A stretch of 64,000 nt of DNA from Moraxellaceae bacterium (lineage in GTDB: Bacteria > Pseudomonadota > Gammaproteobacteria > Pseudomonadales > Moraxellaceae). A model generated the notes under the pieces. The model ran no database searches, was not told where the DNA came from, and was given only the letters and a program-made list of their open reading frames with translations. Location: positions 84,234 through 148,233 of the forward strand of contig SECL01000001.1 in NCBI GenBank assembly GCA_004173455.1, written 5' to 3'. The translations under genes and the position numbers were made by a program. Positions 18,924 to 27,311 of this stretch are shown here, in pieces (position 1 is the first letter of the stretch; each line of letters begins with the position of its first letter).

Positions 18924-20042
18924 CTATTTAGGTCGTACCAGTGCCACCTGTTGCGCAGGCTCTAAATCTACACCCTGACGCAGTCTTTGAATGGTAACGT
19001 GTAATGCTTCGGCCACCATTTTGGCTTCATCCTGTACCGCTTGATCCCGATCCAGTGCTTCATGGCTTTCGGCATAGGATTCATAATAGCCAATATAGCG
19101 ATCTAGCCGTCCCTTAAAGCCTGCGGCCACAAAGCCCATCCAGTCCAGTTGATCACACAGGTTGCGGCGCTGCGCTTCAATGCCTGCCACATCGCCATGC
19201 ACGATCACCGCATAGGCACGATTGGGCAAATGCTTGGGATAATCCCAGCCGTTCAATTCAATTTGCTTGGCTTCAATGGCTTTTTTGCCGTGCGTGCTGG
19301 TCGGATCGGGATTGCCGCCATCGACACACACCAGCCGATCCATCAGGTTTTTCAGGCCACCGGGTGACTGATACCAGTAAGTTGGCGTGACAATCAATAA
19401 GCCATGCGCTGCCGCCAGTTTGGTATAAATTTCATTCATCCAGTCGCCGGTCTGGTTGAGCGAATGATTGGGGTAACAGCTACAGGGGAAGTGGCATAGC
19501 GGCATGGCCGTCGCCACACAGCCCTTGCACGGATGAATAGCGATGCCGTATTCTGAAGTTAAACGGCTTAAATCAATCACCTCGCACACCGTCCCCGCAC
19601 TTTCAAGCCGCGCTTTGGCAATATTGGCCAGTCGCCAGCTTTTGCTCACTTCGCCGGGGCAGGTGTCATCGTTGCGATGGCTGGCAATGATAATCAGGAC
19701 ATTATCTGGCGTATTTTGATCCTGCTGGGTTTGCTTGGCAGCATCAATTGCAGCTTTGGTATCCAGCCATTCCACCGCCACCTCATAATCCGGATCGGCA
19801 TAGCCTGCACCTGCTTTACGCGTCACAGGTGCTTTACGGCCATCCTGATAATTTTTCCAGGCAATATCTTCAAGTAGCGCAATTTGATTGGAAGCCTGTT
19901 CAAAACGGGGATCGGCAAATGACTGGCGAAACCGCTCACCAAAGGTTACACGATCCAAATGTCCCTCACCCTGACCGGTGCGGGGAGTAGGCGCAACACG
20001 CGCTGGATTGGGTGTGGAATTTACCGCTGTTTCAGACGACAT
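18924..20042 (-). CDS. NADPH-dependent FMN reductase / flavodoxin-fold protein
   Basis: The ATG at 20042 is preferred; an in-frame TTG at 20078 would add 12 residues, and neither has a clear ribosome site. It has 372 aa. After about 110 linker residues the flavodoxin-like fold begins with a hydrophobic strand VLIIIASHR. The FMN-pocket motif is PTYWYQSPGGLKNLMDRL, as in the NADPH:FMN reductase (IsiB/WrbA-like) superfamily. Between them lies a cysteine cluster (CKGC, CHFPCSC) that could bind metal or act as redox thiols. It probably reduces quinones or flavins in the cytoplasm; the substrate is unknown. It converges on ilvD and shares that terminator. Confidence 0.8.
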   Translation of the reverse strand: MSSETAVNSTPNPARVAPTPRTGQGEGHLDRVTFGERFRQSFADPRFEQASNQIALLEDIAWKNYQDGRKAPVTRKAGAGYADPDYEVAVEWLDTKAAIDAAKQTQQDQNTPDNVLIIIASHRNDDTCPGEVSKSWRLANIAKARLESAGTVCEVIDLSRLTSEYGIAIHPCKGCVATAMPLCHFPCSCYPNHSLNQTGDWMNEIYTKLAAAHGLLIVTPTYWYQSPGGLKNLMDRLVCVDGGNPDPTSTHGKKAIEAKQIELNGWDYPKHLPNRAYAVIVHGDVAGIEAQRRNLCDQLDWMGFVAAGFKGRLDRYIGYYESYAESHEALDRDQAVQDEAKMVAEALHVTIQRLRQGVDLEPAQQVALVRPK

Positions 20043-20105
20043 AATAAACGTATCAATTTGAGAGGTTAGCCCTATCAAAAACTGAAAACGGCGGGGTGAC
20101 TAGCC

Positions 20106-20159
20106 ATGCCCGGTAAGAAATTGTTGTACGTCAACCCGAAATATCTTGCTGAATGGTGA
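20106..20159 (+). CDS. Possible 17-aa leader peptide
   Basis: A short frame (MPGKKLLYVNPKYLAEW) has a G-rich stretch 7-10 bases before its ATG and stops one base before a strong terminator hairpin. Its position fits a leader peptide in an attenuator, or a tiny gene with its own terminator. Only its placement supports it. Confidence 0.3.
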   Translation: MPGKKLLYVNPKYLAEW

Positions 20160-20160
20160 A

Positions 20161-20209
20161 CCAATCAACAACTGGGCGATGGGCATGTCCAGTTGTTGAT
20201 TGGGTTTTT
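20161..20209 (+). terminator. Strong terminator with no obvious upstream gene
   Basis: A perfect 15-bp stem (20161-20175 with 20189-20203), 13-base loop, is followed by G and five T. On the plus strand the nearest upstream annotated gene is ilvD, which already has a terminator. This one therefore ends either a small RNA, the 17-aa frame, or a prematurely terminated leader of the gene at 20304. Confidence 0.85.
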
Positions 20210-20303
20210 AACTGGGTTTTTCACTGCTAAACTTGCGTCAAGGCCATTAGTATTCTAGATTGATAACCCTTAACAACTGCTGTGCAATCTCAAGGAAATA
20301 TTC

Positions 20304-21623
20304 ATGTCGCTGGCGCGAAGGTGGTTAGATCCAATCCGTTCCCGATGGTTTTTTAACCGGCCTTACCGGCAGCGTCACCTGTCTTCGCGCAATGGCATTA
20401 CGGTTTACCTGCGTTTTGATGATGCCTATAGCTATTTGCTGGTGCAGTTGTTGCCACAGCTGGAAGAGTTGCTGGTAGATCGGCTCAAGCCACTCAAAAT
20501 TGTGATGTGTACACAAACCAGTCCGCCACCCAATGGCATGAGTACGCAAGCATGGCAGCAATATATGCTGGATGATGCCGCAGCGCTGGCCATGCAGCAC
20601 CGCTTTGTATTTGATGTTAATGACACCGTCCGCGCTAGTTTGCCCAATCCTGCCCTAATGCAACAAGCCAGCGATATTTTAAAAACCTCACCGCTACAGG
20701 ACAGCGATTACCTGCATTTGTTGCAGGACATTTTTCACATGCTGTGGCAAAACCAGCAAGGCAAACTCAATACCCTGCACCACATGGCAACCCGCCGACC
20801 CGTTTTGACCAGCGTAGCGCATACCGCAGTTCCCCAGAGCCTGAGCATCCGGTTTGCCGATGAAGCTATTGCCAGTGGTTTTTTGCTGTTTGGCGGACGG
20901 CATTACCGTGCGATTGATGATTTTTTACGCCTGACCCGCCGTTTAAAGCAACAAAAATTACTCAATAATGAGCCGATTTTTTTAATCAATCATATTGAAT
21001 GGGGCGAGCATCTGGTCAATGACCCGGAAAGCCTCAATGACGTGCAGGCGCTGCATGCCCGACTGGATATTTATCTGGCGCTGGAAGATCCAATTAGCTG
21101 GCTAATTCTGGCCTATATCAAGCGTGAGTTGGTGGATTACTACAATATCAGCCTCAATGTACATCCGCTGCCGTATCAGGGGCGCGATGAATTTGACTGG
21201 GGTTTGATTGCGCGTTTGTCACGTCGTACCGAAACCAGCATTGCCCCGTTTTGCCGGCCAACGCAGGCTGCCACTTTAAATCTGGCGCGTCTTTTATATG
21301 CAGTGGATGAGGAGCAGCGTGCTGAAATCCTGCTGGATTTGCTCAAGTGCATCTGGTGCAAAGGGCTGGATGCCAGCTTTGCACCGCATGTGCAGCGTTT
21401 AACTGCCATGGTGCAGGAATCTGCTGTCGCGCCATTAACGGCTGTCGATCCAGCGCAGGCACTGGCATGGCTGGATGCCAATCAGGCCATTTGTGACGCC
21501 TATCAGCAGCCAGACTTGCCGGTGATGGTGTTGCAGATTGGGGAACAAAAACAGGTGTTTAACAGCCTGTACCGGGTCTGGCGCATTGAAAGTTTGCTGG
21601 TTGAGGCGCTGGAAGAAAGCTAA
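20304..21623 (+). CDS. Tandem DsbA/HCCA isomerase-like thioredoxin-fold protein
   Basis: AAGGAA lies six bases before the ATG. The protein has 439 aa and no signal peptide. The first half begins NGITVYLRFDDAYSYLLVQL, which matches the start of the 2-hydroxychromene-2-carboxylate isomerase / DsbA-like fold (D-x-x-S-Y-L). The second half restarts with YYNISLNVHPLPY and ends with a V-L-Q-I-G-E-Q-strand typical of the end of that fold, suggesting two copies. No CxxC is present at the expected place, so a disulfide oxidase role is unlikely; a glutathione-linked isomerase or transferase is possible. A terminator 95 bases upstream may control it. Confidence 0.65.
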   Translation: MSLARRWLDPIRSRWFFNRPYRQRHLSSRNGITVYLRFDDAYSYLLVQLLPQLEELLVDRLKPLKIVMCTQTSPPPNGMSTQAWQQYMLDDAAALAMQHRFVFDVNDTVRASLPNPALMQQASDILKTSPLQDSDYLHLLQDIFHMLWQNQQGKLNTLHHMATRRPVLTSVAHTAVPQSLSIRFADEAIASGFLLFGGRHYRAIDDFLRLTRRLKQQKLLNNEPIFLINHIEWGEHLVNDPESLNDVQALHARLDIYLALEDPISWLILAYIKRELVDYYNISLNVHPLPYQGRDEFDWGLIARLSRRTETSIAPFCRPTQAATLNLARLLYAVDEEQRAEILLDLLKCIWCKGLDASFAPHVQRLTAMVQESAVAPLTAVDPAQALAWLDANQAICDAYQQPDLPVMVLQIGEQKQVFNSLYRVWRIESLLVEALEES

Positions 21624-21733
21624 TTCCAGTGCAGTTCCAGTTTTTTTATAACACTCCGGATTGAATATAACCTGATGATTGACAGGTTCATGCTAAGTGA
21701 AACGGCAAGGTTAAATGAGCGGCAAAACGCTAC

Positions 21734-22150
21734 TCAGGCCTGTTCCAATCGGGCAATCATGGCTTCAACATTGCCAAGCCAAGTGGGATAGTCCACCTCA
21801 TTTTCCTGCCACAGTTCACCCAGTTCGGACTGGCCAGAAGTCATCAGTTTCAAGCCGCGCACGATCAGGGGCTTAAAATCGGTAAACTGGCCAGCGTTGT
21901 CAGGCGCCGCCTGTTGTTCCAGCCAGTTTTCAAAGGCTTCATCATTGGTCTCATACGGCGTGCCGTTAAGCACGTGATCCAGAATCACCCCGGCGATCAT
22001 CACCTGATGCGCCTCGCTAAATTCCAGATAATCCTGTTCACAATATGGCAAAATCTGAGTCATGTAATCGCTGGCGCTTGTCTGCATGGCTTGTTCCATG
22101 GCATCCAGTGCGGTGTCATCCTCAAAAATTCCAGTGCCCCAGGTTCCCAT
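21734..22150 (-). CDS. DUF4259 family protein
   Basis: The ATG at 22150 has AGGAGA six bases upstream, so the longer frame is discarded. The 138-aa protein opens with MGTWGTGIFEDDTALDAME, the hallmark of the DUF4259 family, whose function is unknown. It is acidic, predicted soluble and cytoplasmic. It lies 78 bases downstream of ppc's stop... on the same strand but its own ribosome site and upstream gap leave it unclear whether it is in an operon with ppc, which is located upstream of it in the transcription sense only if read from 25 kb, that is ppc ends just before this gene's region at higher coordinates. Confidence 0.85.
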   Translation of the reverse strand: MGTWGTGIFEDDTALDAMEQAMQTSASDYMTQILPYCEQDYLEFSEAHQVMIAGVILDHVLNGTPYETNDEAFENWLEQQAAPDNAGQFTDFKPLIVRGLKLMTSGQSELGELWQENEVDYPTWLGNVEAMIARLEQA

Positions 22151-22228
22151 AGCTTTCTCCTGTGTTTGAAAAAAAATCAATGAATACTGCGTATTGCCAG
22201 TGAGCTATCAAGGTTAGACGGCATGTTG

Positions 22229-25021
22229 TCAACCGGTATTCCTTAACCCCGCGGCAATCCCGGCAATAGACACCATTAACGCATGGTCATATTTGTGGTC
22301 GTCATGCGCGCGGCGACGCTGCATCAGTTCGGCCTGCAACAAATGCAGCGGCAAAATATACGGCGTGCGCACGTTAATTGAACGCTTTAGCACCGATTCA
22401 TGCTGCAACAGCGCAGGCTGATCAATCACTTGCAGCAGGGTGTGGGTGGCGCTATTCAAGCGACGGCGTAGCTCAATGCCCAGCTCAATCAAGGCCGGAT
22501 CCTGCGTCAGTCGTGATTCATAATAGGCTGCAATCGCTGGGTCTGCCTTGGCCAGTACCATTTCCAGCATGTCGAGCAAGGTTTGAAAATACGGCCAGTG
22601 CTGTTGCATGTCTTCAATCACGTCACGCTTACCTTCGGCCAGAGCAGTGCGCAAGGCGCGTCCGGTGCCAAGCCATGCGGTGAGCATCAGGCGCACTTGT
22701 GTCCATGCAAACACCCAGGGAATGGCGCGTAGCGATTCGATGCCACCACTGACCTTGCGGCGTGCCGGACGTGAACCCAGTGGCAGCATTTGTAGTTCCA
22801 GCTCCGGCGTCACGGTACGTAAATACTGAATAAACACCGGATTTTCGCGCACGGTTTGCCGATAGGTGGCCACCGACACCTCGGTCATGCTGTCCATCAG
22901 TGCACGCCACTCCGGCTTAGGAGCAGGCGGCGGCAACAGGGTAGCTTCCAATGTGGCACTGGCATACAGCTCCAGATTGCGCAGGGCAATACCCGGCATA
23001 CCAAACTTGAAACGGATCATTTCGCCCTGTTCGGTCACGCGGATTTTGCCTTTGACTGAACCCGGCGGTTGTGACAGCAGCGCCTGATAGGTTGGCGCAC
23101 CGCCTCGGCTAATCGACCCACCACGACCATGAAATAAGGTTAATTGCACGCCATGTTGTTCAGCCACTTGCGCCAGTTGTTCCTGTGCGCGGTACTGTGC
23201 CCAGTTAGCTGCCAGAAATCCGGCATCCTTGGCCGAGTCGGAATAGCCAATCATGATCTCCTGTTTAGCTTGTGATTTTCCTTGAGCGTCGCTATCGGTA
23301 ATGGCTTGCTTGTACCAGTCAATTTCCAGCAGTTGTTGCAAGCTACTGGCCGCATTATTGAGGTCATCTAAGGTTTCAAATAATGGCACCACCCGCATGG
23401 GCTTAGGCATTTCCGCTTCTTTTTGCAGCAGCATCACCGCCAGCACATCACTGGGCGATGACGCCATTGAAATCACATACGCCCCCAGCGATTGATGCGG
23501 CTGGCGCGCCAGCATGTCAAAGGTGGCCATGACTTCCTGCACATTGTCCGACCAGCCACTATGCGATTGATCGACATGCAAATCATGCGGCAACAGCGGG
23601 CGCGGGTTATTGAGTTCTTGCAACAAAAACTGCTGGCGCTGGGCTTCATCCCAGTCCAGATACGAGCCGAGTTTTAAATATTCGGTAATGGCATTGAGCG
23701 CTTCACGATGGCGGCCGGATTCCTGCCGCACATCCAGCTTAAGCAGTTCAATGCCAAAACAGGCCACCCGCCGGATCAAGTCCAGCAGTTCGCCATTGGC
23801 CACATCCTGCATGTTGCAATCCACCAGCGACTGATAGCACAGCAACAGCGGTTGCATCAGCTCATCCGTGTTATGGTAAACCGCATTGCTATCAACGGCG
23901 GTACTGTTGCCGGCAGTGCTAGAAAAACCACTGCTTACACCCTGATCTGCGCTCTGATCTACACCTTGGCCTGCACCACGAATCTGAGCATGCAGCCAGT
24001 TGCGGGTGTGTTCCAGCCGGGTGCGTACCGTGCGTAAAATATCGCGGTAAGGTTCGCGGGACTGTTCACCAACCACCTCACGCAAGGCCGTATTACAGTC
24101 TTCCATCGATAAATCCCAGCGCAGCGCATCCACGTCGTGCCAGTACAAATCAGCCGCCTGCCAGCGTGACAGCAACAGCACTTCTTGCGTCACCTGATGG
24201 GTCACATTGGGGTTGCCATCGCGGTCACCGCCCATCCACGAGGCGAACCGCATCGGCGCATGGGTGAGTGGCAAATGCCTGCCGGTATGCTGCAATACCA
24301 CAGCATCCAGCTCACGCATAAACTGCGGGATGGTCATCCACAGGGTTTGCTCAATGGCGGTAAAGCCCCATTTGGCTTCATCCACCGGCGTGGGCTTATG
24401 GCTGCGGATTTCATCGGTATGCCATGCCGCAATAATCTGGCGCTTGAGCCGATCCAGTACCGCCTGTTTTTCCTGTACGGTTAAACACTGCTGATCCAGA
24501 ATTTGCAGGCATTCGGCAATATCATCATATTTTTGAATCAGGGTACGACGGCTGATTTCAGTGGGATGCGCCGTCAGCACCAGTTCAATATCCAGCTCCA
24601 GCACGGTTTGCCACAACTGGTCGGGTGTACAATTGGCTGCCAGCAAACGTGGAATCAGCTCTTGCAGTGACCCGGCCTGCGCTGGCGTGTCTTCACGGCT
24701 TTGCCAGTCACGGCGGCGGCGCACGCGGTGATACTGCTCGGCAATATTGGCAAAGTTTAAAAACTGGGTAAATGCGCGTGCAACGGGCAATAGTTCCTGT
24801 TCCGTTAAATGGGATAACACTGCATCCAGCCGCGCCTTGGCCTGTTCATCACCATCGCGGGTTTGCTTGGCCAAATGCCGGATTTGCTCCACTTTTTCAA
24901 ACAATGCCTGTCCAACCTGCTGCTTGAGCGTGTCGCCCAGCAGGTTACCCAGCAGGCGCACATCATCACGCAGCGGGGCATGTGGATCGGTTGAGGTCGC
25001 AGAATGGTTGGCAACAGACAT
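22229..25021 (-). CDS. ppc: Phosphoenolpyruvate carboxylase
   Basis: It carboxylates phosphoenolpyruvate to oxaloacetate to refill the TCA cycle. The ATG at 25021 has CGGAG six bases upstream, giving 930 aa against about 880 in E. coli. Catalytic motifs are LVLTAHPTEISRRTL with the active His, SWMGGDRDGNPNVT, GYSDSAKDAGFLA, FHGRGGSISRGGAP, and the C-terminal NTG that is essential in this family. An unusual Gly/Ser/Asp/Gln low-complexity stretch of about 35 residues (about residues 345-382, nt 23880-23990) accounts for most of the extra length. The DUF4259 gene follows on the same strand. Confidence 0.97.
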   Translation of the reverse strand: MSVANHSATSTDPHAPLRDDVRLLGNLLGDTLKQQVGQALFEKVEQIRHLAKQTRDGDEQAKARLDAVLSHLTEQELLPVARAFTQFLNFANIAEQYHRVRRRRDWQSREDTPAQAGSLQELIPRLLAANCTPDQLWQTVLELDIELVLTAHPTEISRRTLIQKYDDIAECLQILDQQCLTVQEKQAVLDRLKRQIIAAWHTDEIRSHKPTPVDEAKWGFTAIEQTLWMTIPQFMRELDAVVLQHTGRHLPLTHAPMRFASWMGGDRDGNPNVTHQVTQEVLLLSRWQAADLYWHDVDALRWDLSMEDCNTALREVVGEQSREPYRDILRTVRTRLEHTRNWLHAQIRGAGQGVDQSADQGVSSGFSSTAGNSTAVDSNAVYHNTDELMQPLLLCYQSLVDCNMQDVANGELLDLIRRVACFGIELLKLDVRQESGRHREALNAITEYLKLGSYLDWDEAQRQQFLLQELNNPRPLLPHDLHVDQSHSGWSDNVQEVMATFDMLARQPHQSLGAYVISMASSPSDVLAVMLLQKEAEMPKPMRVVPLFETLDDLNNAASSLQQLLEIDWYKQAITDSDAQGKSQAKQEIMIGYSDSAKDAGFLAANWAQYRAQEQLAQVAEQHGVQLTLFHGRGGSISRGGAPTYQALLSQPPGSVKGKIRVTEQGEMIRFKFGMPGIALRNLELYASATLEATLLPPPAPKPEWRALMDSMTEVSVATYRQTVRENPVFIQYLRTVTPELELQMLPLGSRPARRKVSGGIESLRAIPWVFAWTQVRLMLTAWLGTGRALRTALAEGKRDVIEDMQQHWPYFQTLLDMLEMVLAKADPAIAAYYESRLTQDPALIELGIELRRRLNSATHTLLQVIDQPALLQHESVLKRSINVRTPYILPLHLLQAELMQRRRAHDDHKYDHALMVSIAGIAAGLRNTG

Positions 25022-25174
25022 GAATACTCCGGCAATCAAATTTGTTTAAGACCATTGTTGCGGGTCTACTGCTGAATATATGCCAGTTTCAGGCCGGATA
25101 AAGGTGTTTAATTGCAAATTATTTTTAATAGAGGTGACATGCCATAGCAGCCACGGCAGTACTTTAATCAAATT

Positions 25175-25285
25175 ATGACAGACTTAATACGACAAGAAGC
25201 AGCACGCAATCCGCATTCACGCACGGCTTTACTCAAACAACTGGGTTTACCACTGATGATCTGGCTCAATCCGTTTAGCCAATAA
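25175..25285 (+). CDS. Possible 36-aa small protein
   Basis: The frame starts MTDLIRQEAARNPHSRTALLKQL and ends LPLMIWLNPFSQ, which reads like real protein rather than random translation: a basic helix followed by a hydrophobic end. No ribosome site is visible. It lies between ppc and the TetR gene, opposite to both. Confidence 0.3.
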   Translation: MTDLIRQEAARNPHSRTALLKQLGLPLMIWLNPFSQ

Positions 25286-25306
25286 GCTTTTAAAGGCTAG
25301 AGTGGG

Positions 25307-25966
25307 TTATTGCAGACAGCCATAAGCTCGTACAAAAAAGGCAATATTATCCTGTGCCAGTTGCTGTTGCTGCTGTTCACTGGGCGCAGGTTCAATGTCA
25401 AACAGCACGCGCATGTGACGATGTCCACAAAACAGGCTTAAAAAATGCTCGGCGGCCTGCTGGCTATCTTGAATATCCAGTTTTTTCTGGCGATGCGCCT
25501 GTTCGAGCAAGCGGGTCATGTGACTCAGCACCCGCGTGGGACCTGCTGCAAAAAACTTGTGTACCAGTACGGGATTTTGCTGGGTCATGCTGCACATCAG
25601 GCGGTGCAGTTCCAGCCCTTCCTTGCTGTAAATGATCGACTGAAAACGCAGGGCAATGCGTGCCAAGGCACTTTCAATGGTCATGTCAGGTTTTAAGTCA
25701 AAATCCAATGCAGGCAACTGATTTTCACAATGGTTTTCCACCGCTGCAATAAACAGGGTTTCTTTGTCATTAAAGTGGTTATACACCGTGAGCTTGGACA
25801 CCCCAGCTTCCTGTGCAATGGCATCCATGCTGCTGCCTTCAAAACCCAGTTGCAAAAACAGGCATTTGGCAGCATCCAGAATGGCTTGCCGTTTGGCCAG
25901 ATCCTTTGGCCGACCCGGTGTGGCCGTGTGAGGGGAGTTGCTCATGCGCGACAGCTTGCCTGACAT
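25307..25966 (-). CDS. TetR/AcrR-family repressor of the RND pump
   Basis: This 219-aa regulator has the TetR helix-turn-helix near the N-terminus (ILDAAKCLFLQLGFEGSSMDAIA, then AGVSKLTVYNHFNDKETLF) and an all-helical ligand and dimer domain. A second in-frame ATG at 25945 could be the true start. It is divergent from the RND efflux pair with 121 bases between, which include an imperfect inverted repeat. By family custom it should repress the pump genes and probably itself until a ligand binds. Confidence 0.9.
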   Translation of the reverse strand: MSGKLSRMSNSPHTATPGRPKDLAKRQAILDAAKCLFLQLGFEGSSMDAIAQEAGVSKLTVYNHFNDKETLFIAAVENHCENQLPALDFDLKPDMTIESALARIALRFQSIIYSKEGLELHRLMCSMTQQNPVLVHKFFAAGPTRVLSHMTRLLEQAHRQKKLDIQDSQQAAEHFLSLFCGHRHMRVLFDIEPAPSEQQQQQLAQDNIAFFVRAYGCLQ

Positions 25967-26014
25967 CCGATAAATTCCGTAAATTGTACCTGATTTATGT
26001 CGTGAAATTACTGT

Positions 26015-26050
26015 ACTGATTAGTTTACTTTATTTTATAAACTCATTAGT
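26015..26050. promoter_or_regulatory. Candidate TetR operator for the efflux genes
   Basis: Two 13-base arms (26015-26027 and 26038-26050) match 11 of 13 as inverted repeats around AGTTTA/TAAACT. The position between the divergent TetR gene and the RND genes is right for an operator. Confidence 0.55.
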
Positions 26051-26087
26051 ATAAAAATGAGCAAAACTGACAAAAGAATAGTAAAAC

Positions 26088-27308
26088 ATGCGTGATCATA
26101 TGAATTCCACTGCCGTCAATTTCATGGGGAAGTGGCACGGCCACCATTGGGTGTCACCGTTAGGCAGTGGCTTTACCATCAGCAGTATAGCAGCCATGAC
26201 CCTGTTGATATTGGGATTTGGGCTTTCGGGTTGCCAGAAAACCGATCCACCACCAGCACCGCTACGTGCGGTAATGGTAGCGCATCCAGTAAGTAGTAAT
26301 AGCGGACAAAGTAATTATTCCGGTGAAGTCCGGGCGCGACAGGAAGCAGATTTATCGTTCCGCGTGGCGGGCAAGGTCACCCAGCGTCTGGTAGAAGTAG
26401 GTGATCGGGTACGCAATGGTCAGGTACTGGCAGTCCTCGATCCGACCGATGCCAATTTGCAACTGGGTGCCGCACGCGCGCAACTGGACAGCGCATTATC
26501 GGTAGAACGAACCGCAAAAGGCGAACTGGAGCGTTACCGCCAGTTATTGCCGGCGAATGCCATCAGCCGCTCGCAGTTTGACCAGATTGAAAACCAGTAC
26601 AAAACTGCCCGTAGCAATGTGCAACAGGCGCAGGCCAACGTTAATGTGGTCAGTAATCAGGCCAATTATGCCACCTTGCGCGCCAGCCAAAACGGCGTGG
26701 TGACCAGCCGTAGTATCGAAACTGGACAAGTGGTGAGTGCGGGTCAGCCGGTGTATCGTCTGGCGCTGGATGGTGAACGTGAAGTGTTGATTGGCGTGCC
26801 AGAGCAGATGATTGCGCAATTCAAGCCGCGCCAGCCGGTGCAGGTGTCGTTATGGTCCAGTCCAGACCAGTTATTGCCTGCGTATGTGCGGGAAATTGCG
26901 CCGGCTACCGATGCCTCGCGCACATTTGCAGTGCGGGTCGCATTTGCCAATCGCGCAGCACCGGTCAAAATTGGCCAGAGTGCGCGAGTGTTGGTCAGCA
27001 ATAGCTTGGATACCACTGCCTTAACCGTGCCACTGGCCGCCGTCACTGCCGAGCAGCAGCAAAGCTATGTAATGGTGGTCAATCCAGCCAATTCGATACT
27101 GGTGAAAAAACCAGTGAAAATTGGTGCTTATGGCCGCGATAGTGTGCCCGTGCAGGCGGGTTTAAGCCCACAGGACTGGGTGGTGATTGGCGGCGTGCAT
27201 TTATTGCAGCCGGGGCAAAAAGTCCGTGCGATCAATCGTGACAACCAGCCTGTTTTGCCACAAGCTACCCCAGCAGTTGTTCAGTCAGCAATGGCCAAAA
27301 AGGACTAG
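26088..27308 (+). CDS. RND efflux periplasmic adaptor (HlyD family lipoprotein)
   Basis: This 406-aa membrane-fusion subunit has a long N-terminus, a hydrophobic stretch and the lipobox LSGC near residue 50, so it should be a lipoprotein facing the periplasm. The order is typical: a first half-lipoyl (RQEADLSFRVAGKVTQRLVEVGDRV), a coiled hairpin (about residues 125-185), a second half-lipoyl (NYATLRASQNGVVTSRSIETG), a beta-barrel and a membrane-proximal domain. Other ATG codons at 26100 and 26124 are possible starts. The permease gene follows three bases after its stop, so they form one operon under the divergent TetR gene. No outer-membrane channel gene is present here. Confidence 0.93.
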   Translation: MRDHMNSTAVNFMGKWHGHHWVSPLGSGFTISSIAAMTLLILGFGLSGCQKTDPPPAPLRAVMVAHPVSSNSGQSNYSGEVRARQEADLSFRVAGKVTQRLVEVGDRVRNGQVLAVLDPTDANLQLGAARAQLDSALSVERTAKGELERYRQLLPANAISRSQFDQIENQYKTARSNVQQAQANVNVVSNQANYATLRASQNGVVTSRSIETGQVVSAGQPVYRLALDGEREVLIGVPEQMIAQFKPRQPVQVSLWSSPDQLLPAYVREIAPATDASRTFAVRVAFANRAAPVKIGQSARVLVSNSLDTTALTVPLAAVTAEQQQSYVMVVNPANSILVKKPVKIGAYGRDSVPVQAGLSPQDWVVIGGVHLLQPGQKVRAINRDNQPVLPQATPAVVQSAMAKKD

Positions 27309-27311
27309 ATC

